Source of the DNA: Ulota crispa
Taxonomy: Eukaryota > Streptophyta > Bryopsida > Orthotrichales > Orthotrichaceae
Assembly (NCBI GenBank): GCA_963920765.1
Contig: OY987244.1
Location: 18,766,358-18,830,357, forward strand
Reading direction: 5' to 3'
Length of the DNA stretch: 64,000 bases
Position 1 is the first letter of the stretch. Each line of letters starts with the position of its first letter. This document shows positions 36,471 to 47,627 of this stretch, in pieces. The notes beneath the pieces were generated by a model, which saw only the letters and a list, made by a program, of their open reading frames with translations, had not been told where the DNA came from and ran no database searches. A program made the position numbers and the translations under genes.

Positions 36471-37467
36471 TAGGTGTGATTTTATAGTTGCATGTATGCT
36501 ATTGCAAAAGAGTTTAGAAGTGGTTAACAATGTCGATAATGCCCTCATTCATGTGTGTTATTACTTTTTTAGTTGTCATATGCATTGTTCTTGGTCTTGT
36601 GTTGATACTTGGTCCAAACGTTAAATACAGTAAACATCTCCTCGGCCACTGAGAGGCATCACTTAATAAACTCCTCACTTCAGTTTCCTTCGTAAAGCGT
36701 CAATTACTCTGGAGGCATTGTGGTTTATTTCCATGAACAGCATTCCTAATAGCAATCATCACGGTCTCTTTCTTTGTGTTTCTTTTATCAGGTTGCATGG
36801 ATTGAAAATTGTGATTATTTGTTTTTGTTACTATGCTTTGTTGTTTAATTTGCACTTTGCTGCGCTTTCCAAATTGGCTTCTTAGTGAGCTAAAACATTG
36901 ATGTGAGATGTATAGAAATTATCACTTAAGCCGGTTAAATTTTTCTAGGGATGAAAATGTAGCATTGTTTTTTGAGAGATATGAGTGAGGAATTAATTCT
37001 ATGCTTTTTGAAGACACCAAATACCTGGCTAGGGCTTCCATCTATGGCTGAGGTTTCAAAGAAATGGCTACACTCTTTAATTTTTGACAAAATTTTGAGA
37101 ACCTATCAAATCATTTTCAAAGTATCTTGTATTGACTTTGACAACGACAAAAAAGGATAATTCCATGCATAAGTTAAAGTGGTGAGGAATAGAAGAGAAG
37201 GCTTCAATGATGAGGATGGCACATCAATTTTTGGAGCAAATAGCAATGGTGATAACAAGTGATTTTGGTGCAGGAATTGGCATATCAAGAATTGGCTCAC
37301 TAGGAATCAAGGGTGCACCATGGCATTGCCCAAGGTTAACTTTGACCTACAAGAGGATAGATTTTGATCAATGAGATGGAGATCAGATTTGTTTTCTTGC
37401 AGTGGTGTATGTCTCATGCGCACTTCTGCATAGATGATGCAAGGACAAATACTAAAGCCTAGCAGTC

Positions 37468-40400
37468 ATGACAACAACTGCACAGGTATACAAACGGGAA
37501 AGTTGCTTTCATATCCAGCAAACAACTATTTTGGTAGCTCTGGTTTGTTTGCTTGCCAATGTCAATGTGGCTGGAACTATTGTTCCTGATGAGGGGTAGG
37601 CTTTGTTGGACTTCAAGAGCTTGATATTTGACCCGCGCGGGGTTTTGAGAGCTTGGCAAGATGAAGATCCTTATCCGTGTGAGTGGTACAGAATAAGCTG
37701 CGATAAAAACTTTCACATCAGCGAGATCAATCTTTGCCGTAGCGGCTTGTCCGGAACAATTTCTCCAGAATTACGCAGGTTATCAAAACTGCAAATTCTA
37801 AGTTTGTCCAAAAACAATTTTTTGGGTCCAATACCACTGTAGCTCTCAGAGAGTGGTAAGCCATGGAGGACAAAGCGTACATTCCTTGACATAGAGCCTT
37901 TTTGTATTATGCCATGTATTGTGTGCAACTTTTTATGTTGTGTATTTTGCATTTCTTCCACTTGTCTGCTCTCAAGTATTAGCAAAAGCTGCTTTGCAGG
38001 GTCGGATTGTCGGATTGATTGTATAGAGGGAGGCCTCCCTCGCAAGGCCTCTTGCTACATTAAGCACGTGGGCAGCCGGTTGCCCACTTGCAAAAAAACC
38101 AAAAAAAATTTAAAAAATTCTCTCATCCCCCGTCACTGCACTTAGAAATACACCTGCCCACTTAAATCTGCGTGTAAAAGAAAATTCATTGTAATTTAAT
38201 TGTGCCAGTTCATGAAACAAAATGCTCATAGTGCTAGGCACTGTGAAGAGTGCCATTATGCTTGGTAATCTGGCTTCTTTTGTATAGGCCAGCGGCTACA
38301 TAGTGCTTAACGGTTAAATAAAAGTTTGAAAGAAAATGCCATGTACCAGTTAGCCGAACGTCGTGCAGCTATAATCATATTGTTGTGTTTAGTATTCAGG
38401 TTCCATGTCGGGTTTAGCTATTATTTAGGATTAGGTGATGCAAGGTGAATTTATGGATTTACGTCCTTTCCAAAAAAACAAATGAGAGTAAAATCATTAC
38501 CACATGTTTGACAATATGAAACAGGGGGATTCTAGAAGTTGAAATTGGACCACAACAGTCTTTCGGAGAGTATACCAGGGGAGCTCAGTCATCTTTCTAA
38601 TTTAAAGATATTCGACTTGTCATACAATGATCTTTCGGGCCCCATTCCAGAAACGATTTTCCAAACTTGCCGCTGTCTGTGGTATGTGTCATTTGCCCAA
38701 AACAGGGTTGAGGGTTCCCTTCTAGAAAGTCTTCACAAATGTGTGAAGCTCAAAGGACTTGACTTTTCAGCAAACTCATTACAAGGCTACATCAATGTGG
38801 ATCTAAGTACGCTAAAGGATCTGAATTACATAGATCTGCAGGGGAACAGGTTCTCAGGACGTATACCAATGTTCCTCGGAAGCCTTACAGCATTAAACTA
38901 TCTCAACATGGGAAACAATATCCTTAGTGGGCGTTTGCTTCTGGAACTCAATCAGCTTGTTAGTTTAAAACAACTGTCCCTACATAATAACCTCCTCTTA
39001 GGGGAGGTTCCTAAAGAAATTGTGTCGTTGCCCAACCTACACCACCTTGATCTCTTGTACAACACATTTTTAGGAAAGATTCGACTCAACGGAAGTGGCT
39101 GCAGATCACTCCGGGGTTTGAACCTAGCTAAGAATGTGTTCAAAGGGAATGTTCCCCGTATGTTAGGTAACTATAGTCAACTCAAGTTTCTAAGTGTGGC
39201 AAATAACCGGCTCAATGGGACTCTTCCTCCCGATATTGGATTACTGGCCGGACTGAACTCCTTGGATGCATGTGGCAATCAATTAGTTGGTGAAATTCTA
39301 GCTAACATTGGCGGACTGACTACCATGAGTGCCCTGGTGCTAAGAAACAATGGAATTCATGGGAAAATACCTTTGGAGATTGGGTACTTAAAGGCATTGC
39401 AAATACTTGATCTCTCAAATATGAGCCTTGATGGTGGCATCCCATCTATACTTGAGAGGTGCACAACTTTGCAAAAATTGTAAGTTCTCATTTCACTACT
39501 CTTCCCCTATCTTTGAAACCGTAGTGGGCTTGGCCAAATATTCCAAAGTTATTTCCTTCAACACACTAGACTACGGTAGTCAAGTTTCTCAATCAACTAA
39601 TATCAATAAACAGCATGGAAAATAGTATGGGCAACGTGCATTGCTAACCTCCACTATGGATAATAAGAGAGTTATTAACAACCTTGATGTGTTCTTTTTG
39701 TGCAGGAATTTATCATGCAACAACTTAGTTGGTTCCATACCAGTGAATCTCAGCAAGCTCTTAGACCTCAGGGAGCTCGACTGGGAGTATAATTCATTGG
39801 CTAATAGAATTCCAGCGGAATTGGGGAATTTGCCTTTATTGGCCATCTTCAATGTCTCTTATAACCACCTGTCAGGAAGGATACCAAGGGAGAATTCAAT
39901 GGCACAATATGGATTCAAATCCTTCCTTGGAAACTCAGACCTATGTGGGGCACCTTGGACAATGCCGTATAAAGAAGTTGGGTCACCAGCAAGGTCACCA
40001 GCTCCACGTGCAACTACAAACGTCGACATGAATTTCAAGAGACGCAAGCGATGCCCTTATGTTACATTTACAGCAATTTTTGCGATCGCAATAACAGCAA
40101 CAGTTGTTGTAGGTGTATTGGTCATATTGCATCTTAGCATACTCATTTGGAGAAAAAAGATGAGAAAAACACAGTCTGACTTGGAGATCCATGAGCTTCC
40201 CCTCATGGAAGGCTTGAGTAGCCAAAATCCAGGTGCTGGGACGCTGTATCTATTTAACAATGTTCATTCTTTGGCATACGAGGATTGCATCAGGAAGGGG
40301 GTTGGCACTCTGCTTGATGACAAAAGAATCATCAAGCGTGGATCCATTGGTACTGTCTATAAAGCAACCACAAGCAACGGTATTTCTTTTGCGGTGAAAA

Positions 40401-41325
40401 AACTACGCACATTGAAATGGATGAGAGACCAGGAAGAGTTTGAAGCTGATATGCGTAGTATGGAGAGCCTTCGACACCAAAACCTGGTGGAAATTCCAGG
40501 CTATTACTTATCAACTACATTGAAGTTGATCTTCTTAGAATTCGTTCCAAATGGAACTCTCTTTGTCCATCTCCATGATCAAAATCCTACAGCCACAACC
40601 ATGACTTGGTCGCAACAATTCTCTATTGGAATTGGAATAGCGCAAGGTCTCAATCATCTCCATAGTAAACACTGGTAAGTCACGAGAGAAAATGACGGTC
40701 TGACTATTATGATGGTTGATTTAACTTGTTCTAAGTACTGCACTTTAAAGAATGGACTTGCAATGTAATCACTCGACTCCACAGTGATTGCGAGAAGGTG
40801 ACAAGCTGAAATTTGTTTCTATTTGACCGATGACAATCTTTTTATTCATGGTCGTCATGATCTTAATCATATGTTTTTTTCCCCCTGATGCAACCCGCCA
40901 ATAATGCATTTCAATCTTACCTCGGCAAACGTACTTTTGGATGATCACTTCATAGCACAAATTAGTGATTATGGGCTTAGAAAGTTCCTACTATCTAGAA
41001 CAAATACATCTCCAGCCGAATGTACCATGAAACGTTGGCTTACGTGGCGCCCGAACTTGCTTGCAGAAGTCTTTGTGTTTTGGAGAAATGTGACGTTTAC
41101 AGCTTTGGGGTGGTGCTATTGGAGCTTGTAACGGGTCAAAAACCTAGTGAAGAAGTACAAGGAGCCACCGTTCTGATAGGAGACTATGTGAAGTTCAAGA
41201 TGGAAGAGCACCAAATTTGGGAATGCATTGATCCTAGAGTTGGTACCTATAATGGTCACCAGGTTAGAAGTGCCATCAAGCTAGCCTTGAGGTGCATTTC
41301 TCATGTTAGTGACACATTTGAATAA
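37468..41325 (+). pseudogene. Decayed LRR receptor-like kinase (similar in layout to Arabidopsis At1g12460)
   Basis: Remains of four exons: 37468-37855, 38525-39479, 39706-40674 and 40894-41325, with phase preserved at the first three junctions. The order is that of an LRR-RLK: signal peptide (TTILVALVCLLANVNVAG), an LRR N-terminal cap (ALLDFKSLIFDPRGVLRAW), about 18-20 LRRs, a transmembrane helix (AIFAIAITATVVVGVLVILH), a glycine-rich loop (GSIGTVYKA), the AVKKL lysine, SDYGL and YVAPELA. Damage: in-frame TAG at 37597-37599, 37840-37842 and 38533-38535; the acceptor before exon 4 reads CAA where CAG is expected (40891-40893); a frameshift near 41010-41022 separates SDYGL from YVAPELA; and the C-lobe stops at 41323-41325, before the RPSM segment. 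HRD is replaced by HFN, but the relative At1g12460 also lacks that Asp, so this may be ancestral. The gene cannot give a full protein unless the transcript is altered. Confidence 0.87.
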
Positions 41326-42587
41326 AACTGTGTTTCTCTTACTTTATATCGCAGTAGTGTGTTATTTTTGTGAAAGTAATGTGTCACACTTTGTCTTTGA
41401 GGCTTGTAAAACAAAAGGTTGTTTACGATAAGCCGATGCAACAGGCTTAATTTGAATGCCACTTAGACACTTCTTATTTGGCTGGGTGGATTGGATCTCA
41501 AACTTGGCAAGTAGTATTCTATTAGTATGTACAAGATGTGGAGGAGGCTTTTTAGTTTATTCTAATCATGCGATTTGCACGTGTAACAAGAGCCTTCTAA
41601 TCGACCTACCATGGTGGAAGCTATGCGGATTTTAGAGTCACTAGAGGGAGCTTCAAGTGCTTTAGAACACGTCATGGAAATTGATTGAAAGTTCTAAAGC
41701 AGAGATACTATGCACGTAATTATACTTAGTATGTATAAAATTAGGCATGTGTTTTGAAGCCCCAAATTTTGTTTGTCCTATCGCAAGCGCTAAGCATATT
41801 GTGAGCGAGAGGATCTTTCTTTACAATGAAATCTCTTCATTTGCTTTTAATGTTACTGGGACATTTAACTCTGCATTGTCTTGGTGTGCATTTTGATCCC
41901 CTAGGTTGTGACAATATAGAGGTATGGGTGCCCCTTTTCAGCAACTTTCACACATCTCTTTTTGTTTATTGTTTAAAATAGTTATATTCTTTTGAGCAAA
42001 AGGCTTCATGATTGATGACCACAAACAACAAGTTGCAAGTTTTGGGAAATCAGGGTCTCTCATTATTTGCTATTAGTATGCATCATTGAATGCCTTAATA
42101 TCGCCCTCGCCTCTCATCACGTTTTCTGTGACTGTTATTATAACTCGGTAGCTTGATCAATAAAGAACTAGAAAACATACCTTGACCAACCATCTGACGA
42201 GCTTTGACATGATTTTTAGAATTTGAGTATCATTTTTTTGTTTTTTGTTGTTTTTGACCCAATGTAAAGATATGGAATCAAATTGGCATGTGAAGATGAT
42301 GTGACACAGAAAAAAGATAGAATATACTATGTCAATTTTGTTGTATTTTAAAAGTGAGGGTGTAGTTGAGTTTACAAGAGATGCAAATCAAGGGCCCCTA
42401 CACGCCAATGGCATAAAGGAAGAGAGCCTTTTTGCTATAGAATCTCTCCTATGGATGCCCAAATGTGATTTTCATAATTAGCTCAAGTTGCTAAAAACAC
42501 CACAAACTATTGTAAAAACTCAAGCATTAACACTGAATAGCCATATTTATCTTATTTTAAAGTCAGGGAGATTCCAAGTTGTTTGTA
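41326..42587. other. Spacer downstream of the kinase pseudogene
   Basis: AT-rich, with no recognised gene. It may include remnants of the missing kinase C-terminus, but I could not identify any. Confidence 0.5.
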
Positions 42588-43145
42588 TTAGAGCATCTCC
42601 ACCACACCAATAGTTTCTCAATCCTAGAAAAACGCCATGAAAAGTTTTCCCATGTTGCATTGTAATTTCCCCCACCCATGCAATTAGGCAAAATAGTCCT
42701 CAACCAATAACAAGCCTCCTTGCTTGAAAAAATTAATAGAATCTTCATCAGTGCTTACTCAACCTATTAATCATAACATTGTTCACCAGGGTTTATACCT
42801 CTCCCCAGCCGTGGAGGAATATCCCTCCCTTTATACCTAGGGGAGGATTTGGTTATAAATTCTCAATGTTCATTCGTCCTCGGCCAGAGGAGGCTAGAGC
42901 TAGCAAATAGCATTCACTAGGGGATTCTCATATTTGGGGAGCAAGAGGGACCCCCAAGTGAAGGTTAACAATGTCATGAATTGATCAAAGAAAAGTAGAG
43001 TTTAGAGGAGTTGCCGTGCACTAGGAAAATGCATACTTTATAGTACATGAGAGAATATTTTGGCAGGTCCAAGCATTAATTCCTCTCTTTTCATTCAAAA
43101 GTGGCTCCAACACGGTTTTTCACTGTACAAGTGGAGATGCTCTAA
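42588..43145. mobile_element. MITE with TTAGAGCATCTCCAC ends
   Basis: A perfect 15-bp inverted repeat TTAGAGCATCTCCAC / GTGGAGATGCTCTAA encloses about 550 bp. GAGCATCTCCA termini are common on plant Harbinger/Tourist-type MITEs. The interior has no transposase frame. Confidence 0.75.
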
Positions 43146-43582
43146 AAGCATCATCAATGTGTACACTCAGAAAGAGACGGGCTTGCATTTTGCTTGGTGG
43201 GAGCCACTTTAGCTCGAGGTTTAGGGATTTCTAGGGCTCCAACATTGCCACCAAAATGGAAACGCCAGACCTGGCCCCGTTAAAACCACCTCCTGGAGCG
43301 GCATATTGTCTTGTTTTCCCGTGCCCCAGCTTGTTTACCTAGTGTGCACTGCATTTGCTGGCAGAGTGATATGTTACTTGTGATAGCTTACAATAGCTTG
43401 CAATTTCCTAACAACAACTTGCAAGTACTTACATTCTTCTACTACCACGCTTGAATCTGCAATGGAAATTGCGTCAACATTGAGAAGATCCGGCCGATGA
43501 AAGAAACTGCGAAGGGCGGGAAGAGACGCAAGGCGGGCTACTTCCGAATGCCATTCGCAGTATACACATTGATGATGCTCTA
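43143..43582. mobile_element. Second MITE abutting the first, with GCATCATCAATGTGTA ends
   Basis: GCATCATCAATGTGTACAC at 43148-43166 pairs with the complement of GTATACACATTGATGATGC at 43560-43578. It shares the TA/CTAA junction with the element to its left, which suggests insertion at or beside that terminus. Confidence 0.7.
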
Positions 43583-44227
43583 ACACCATTCATATTTTCA
43601 TACGGAATCTCTTTAGTCACATTGGAATAAAGATGGGTGCGGTTTATTGGTTATTGTGTTCCCAGTACTCCAATCCTGGTTCCATTAGAAATGTGGGAGC
43701 ATTTTCAGAAGTTTCGGTGCTTAGAAAGTGGTCCTTTCTTTCAAGAGATGTATTTTAGCAAAAATTGAATTTTGACTCTAAGAACCACATCCGAGCATTT
43801 TTGCAGAAATAATATGTAGCGTTATTTAGCATTTCTTACCACCCCTTCAGAACTTAACATTACTTGATTTGGTGTTAAATCAGAACTTCCTATATTTGAG
43901 ACGTGGGACTTAGTGTGAACAACCCCCAAATTTCAACCAAAAATTATCCTACTCCTAGTTGTTTACTATGAAGAATATCTTAACATGATGAATGATGTTA
44001 TATAGAGGGGCTTATTAACAAAACAGAATTTTATTTTTATTTATTTTAATGGTTGCAATACAAATTATGGCAAACCCTGAAACAAATTTTCTGTTGCATC
44101 TTGACCAAAGGATTGCATTACCTTCCTAAACTCCTCCCTACTTGTCGCTATCCCTATTATTTGTCAAAATCTAAAGATACCAAAGTGACTGACTACCCAG
44201 TGGTATTCAGTTTTTGTTCGTAGTAGT

Positions 44228-45189
44228 TTAACCCCTAAAGGACCAGGGGTGTTTTTTGAGAAAAAATCTCAGAAACTGTCAACTTTTAGTGCATTATCCA
44301 AAATTTTAAATAAAAACCTTTTTTCTCAATTCCAACCGTACAAAATTGTGTCAAATAGATAAGTTAATGTGTGCCAAAACATTCAGCCCATTTGATCATG
44401 CAAATTGTAAGATTATAACATTTGAAGTGAGAAAAATAGTTTTTTTCAGTCCTGCAAAACAAGGTAAGCAGACTTTGACCCTTCCTAGAGTAAAAATTTT
44501 GCTCTACACAAATTTGAGCTTTTTGACCATTCACAAGTATATGATGTTAGGTTCACTCATGAAAATTTTCAGATGCAAATATAGAGTCTAGCTTATTCTA
44601 AATCATCCTCCAATACAAGGAGGTTTAGAAAATTGGCAATACATTAGTCATTCTTTCATGATTTCTTGTGCAATGTGGAAGTCTTTAATTTGAAATCTGA
44701 ACAGTGAAAAGTTGGAGATAAACATTTGGAATATGTGAAAAAAGGTGTCAAGGTGGTTTTAGATTTATAGATTGAAAGATAATAGGGCTTGAGGTTAGAG
44801 GAATTTTTTTTTCTTGAAGCTGCCCAAACATGGTTAACAAAGTTTGACTCCCTTTAGAATGTGATGTGAGTCCTCAATTTGTTTATTTTTTTGACCATTG
44901 TACACCATGTTTTTTAGTTACATACTTGCCAAATTTCAAACATTAATGAGAGTTGTAGCATAAGATTCTCCAAAAATGCTCAAACTGCCCAAATTGCTCA
45001 ATTTCTTTTGGGCAACATAACTTCTAGACTGAGCATCCGATTGGGGAAAAAATTAGATTTCCACTGGGGAGATACATATTTGCACCTTGTGTAACAATTT
45101 TGAGAACATACAATAAAAATTAACTCCATATGACCCTACCCGAGTTCTCAAGTGGCTGTTGAACAGCCACTTGGTCCTTTAGGAGTTAA
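44228..45189. mobile_element. TTAA-flanked element (954 bp)
   Basis: TTAA at 44228-44231 and 45186-45189. The ends CCCCTAAAGGACCA and TGGTCCTTTAGGAG pair with one mismatch. The interior is weakly related to 13972-14850. Non-autonomous. Confidence 0.8.
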
Positions 45190-46625
45190 AAATACAGGTT
45201 GGTTAAAAGCTTTTTTTAGTTAGCCGCATGTGAAAATCACTGCCTGCTATTCAAGCACCAATGCTCACCACCAATGAAATTATTTTGTGCTAATTATTGC
45301 TTTTTTGTTACACCAAAATTTGTGTGACTAATTGTTCAATAATAGTTTTTGAAAAATGTAAAATATTTAGCCAACTTTTATACACTGGTTTGGGAGTAGG
45401 AGTATGATTTTTAGGGTTTTGCTTGATGTCGCCTCACCCTAATGTTGTGATATTTTAATATCTCACAAAACCATCACAAAACCATCATGAGGTTTAGCCT
45501 CGATGAAAGTTGAAAGCCTCCGACTTTACATCTGTAAACAAAATGTAGCCATCCTTGCACTAATTCATTTTTTAGTTCAGAAAAAAACTAAGGCCACTTC
45601 ATCCAAAATATTTTCACTGCTCACCACTATCACACAATTCACACCCCTTCTATTAAAAGTATTGGGCTTCAGGCCCTGACTCCCTGCAACTCGAGGATTC
45701 AGGTATGGCCAACGCACAAACCGAATTCAGTTCCGGAAATGAAGCTCTCCTGTACAAATGAGCTCCAGGAGTCCAGGTCCAATTGCAGGCTCTCCAATTG
45801 CATTTAATTTTGCCCTTTTCATTCTAGTGTAATTAAAAGCGTACTATTAGTCAGTTTCAAAATACGGAGAATCTCCATTTCAAACGAGGGTTGAAAATGA
45901 CAAATATGTGGTCTATATGGATACCACTTGTATAGAAACAGCACAGAGTTCACTCCTTTTGTCACTTTAGATGGCATTTCGGGATTATCAGTGTAATAAT
46001 GCAAGGATTTGAGAAAGCTACATTAAGATCTAAACGGGTGGATATGATCTCGTATCTTCAATTATGCGGAGTCTCGTATTTCTGCTTTGATACCTTATAG
46101 CATATTATATTATATTACATTACATTATTACTGCATACATATTCTGTATATTATTTAGTTAGAAAAAGTTGACAAAAATGATAGTAAAAGGCATTGTTGA
46201 TTGTTGTCTATTCCCAGAAGTCAAAAGTTGTGCTTCAACTAAACAAATCATTCTGAGCTATCCTACCTTAATGTACCTCTAGCTCTTGGTTCCATCTGCA
46301 AGTCTTTAAATTCAGTACAACAAATTCGGGGTCCACTAACAATCATACCTTAATTTAGAAAAAAAAACTCTGTATATTGCAGCAGGCTTGCTTCTGGTGC
46401 ACCTTCAAATGATTGACTTCTAGTGGAGCTCTTTAGCTGTGCACTTAATTACACTGCAAAAAATTATAGAACCAAGGAAGAATAATACTTCACTGGTGCA
46501 GTACACTGACTTATGTATATAAAATTCTTAGACACATAGCATTTTTGAACATCATAGCCACTTTTTCTAAGTTTCGTACCACTGGATATCTTTGTTGGGT
46601 CCTTGAATTCACCCTTATCCATGCA
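45190..46625. other. Spacer without a recognised gene
   Basis: AT-rich DNA with a short TATTA/TTACA repeat near 46080-46130. No gene, RNA or clear element. Confidence 0.5.
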
Positions 46626-46872
46626 TCCTACACTGAATATTGCGTTTAGGTTGCCTCACACAAATTTCTTGAAGTTCTGCACTATACAAATACTTATACT
46701 TAATGATATTACAGTAATTTTCATCAATAAATACTGCAATTAACAACAAAGCTGCAAGAAAACAAATTCGTGGTGTCCAAAATGAAAATATTAATATGTA
46801 CAGAATTGCATGCACCTCCAAGTGGCCCATCGATTAGCCAGGGTAAGGCGACCTAGATGCACTATTTAATGT
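46626..46872. mobile_element. MITE with TACACTGAATATTGC termini, copy 2
   Basis: The ends TACACTGAATATTGCGTTTA and (complemented) TACATTAAATAGTGCATCTA pair, followed by GGTTGCC and GGTCGCC. Related to 28947-29226 and 55980-56387. Confidence 0.65.
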
Positions 46873-46879
46873 AGAGAAA

Positions 46880-47627
46880 TATCCTTCAAGGATGCTACGT
46901 ATTGTCCCTGTACAGTACATATTTGTGTATACTTGGGAGATCCTCCTATTCAGGGGGGTTTCATATTTTTCAAGCTTCACTAAAAAAGAGCGACCATGAA
47001 CCCTCATGCAAACGAACAACTCAGAGCATACTCAACCAAAAGCATCACAGAGAGCGTGTCCAGATCCTGACACAAAACAACAATCTTGAAATTTTCCGTT
47101 CAATTGTAATAAAAGGCATATTCAAATGTCAAAGCAGCAGGCTTTCTCAAAGAATCAAGAAGTGGATGACTAAATCCTCATGCAGGATCCCCCTGCAATG
47201 CATAAGGAAGGATACCTTACACACAAACTCACTCTTTCGGCTTGTACCAAAGAGAATGCATGCTAGTCTTTCCATTCTAACCAGGTCATGTGACGTGTCA
47301 TTATCTCTCCTCGTACTCCAGGAAAAAACAGTCCAATCCACAACGGTCACAATTGATTGGGCCAGTGGAAAAAGACTGTTTCTTCGGAGCAGCGTGCACC
47401 AACATGCACAAGCACCAATTCCAGCACATCTCAAAGCTTTGAAGCTTTTCCGCACAGGTGCAGCAACTGTTCCTCTCAAGAGACAATACATCCCTTCTTA
47501 ATGTACAGATGTGTGGAAGATTACCGTTGAGCCTTTGCAGATTCGGTGGAATAACCCACAAGGCCGGTCCGCTGCATGCCTGATGGACCAGTATTTTAGA
47601 CCGGGTCTATGCCGCAGAAACCCAGGC
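46880..47627 (-). other. Probable 3' untranslated region and downstream flank of the E2F gene
   Basis: This stretch directly follows the E2F stop codon. It is more GC-balanced than the spacer further left and has open frames on both strands (46902-47501 plus, 47147-47491 minus), none with a recognisable domain. I read it as 3' UTR plus flank. A separate antisense transcript cannot be excluded. Confidence 0.35.

Noticed and set aside
40904..41325. Intact kinase C-lobe read as a separate gene
   Set aside because: The two halves are in different frames and clearly belong to one decayed LRR kinase locus.
46902..47501. 199-codon plus-strand open frame
   Set aside because: It lies antisense to the probable E2F 3' UTR, has no recognised domain and no supporting start or splice context.
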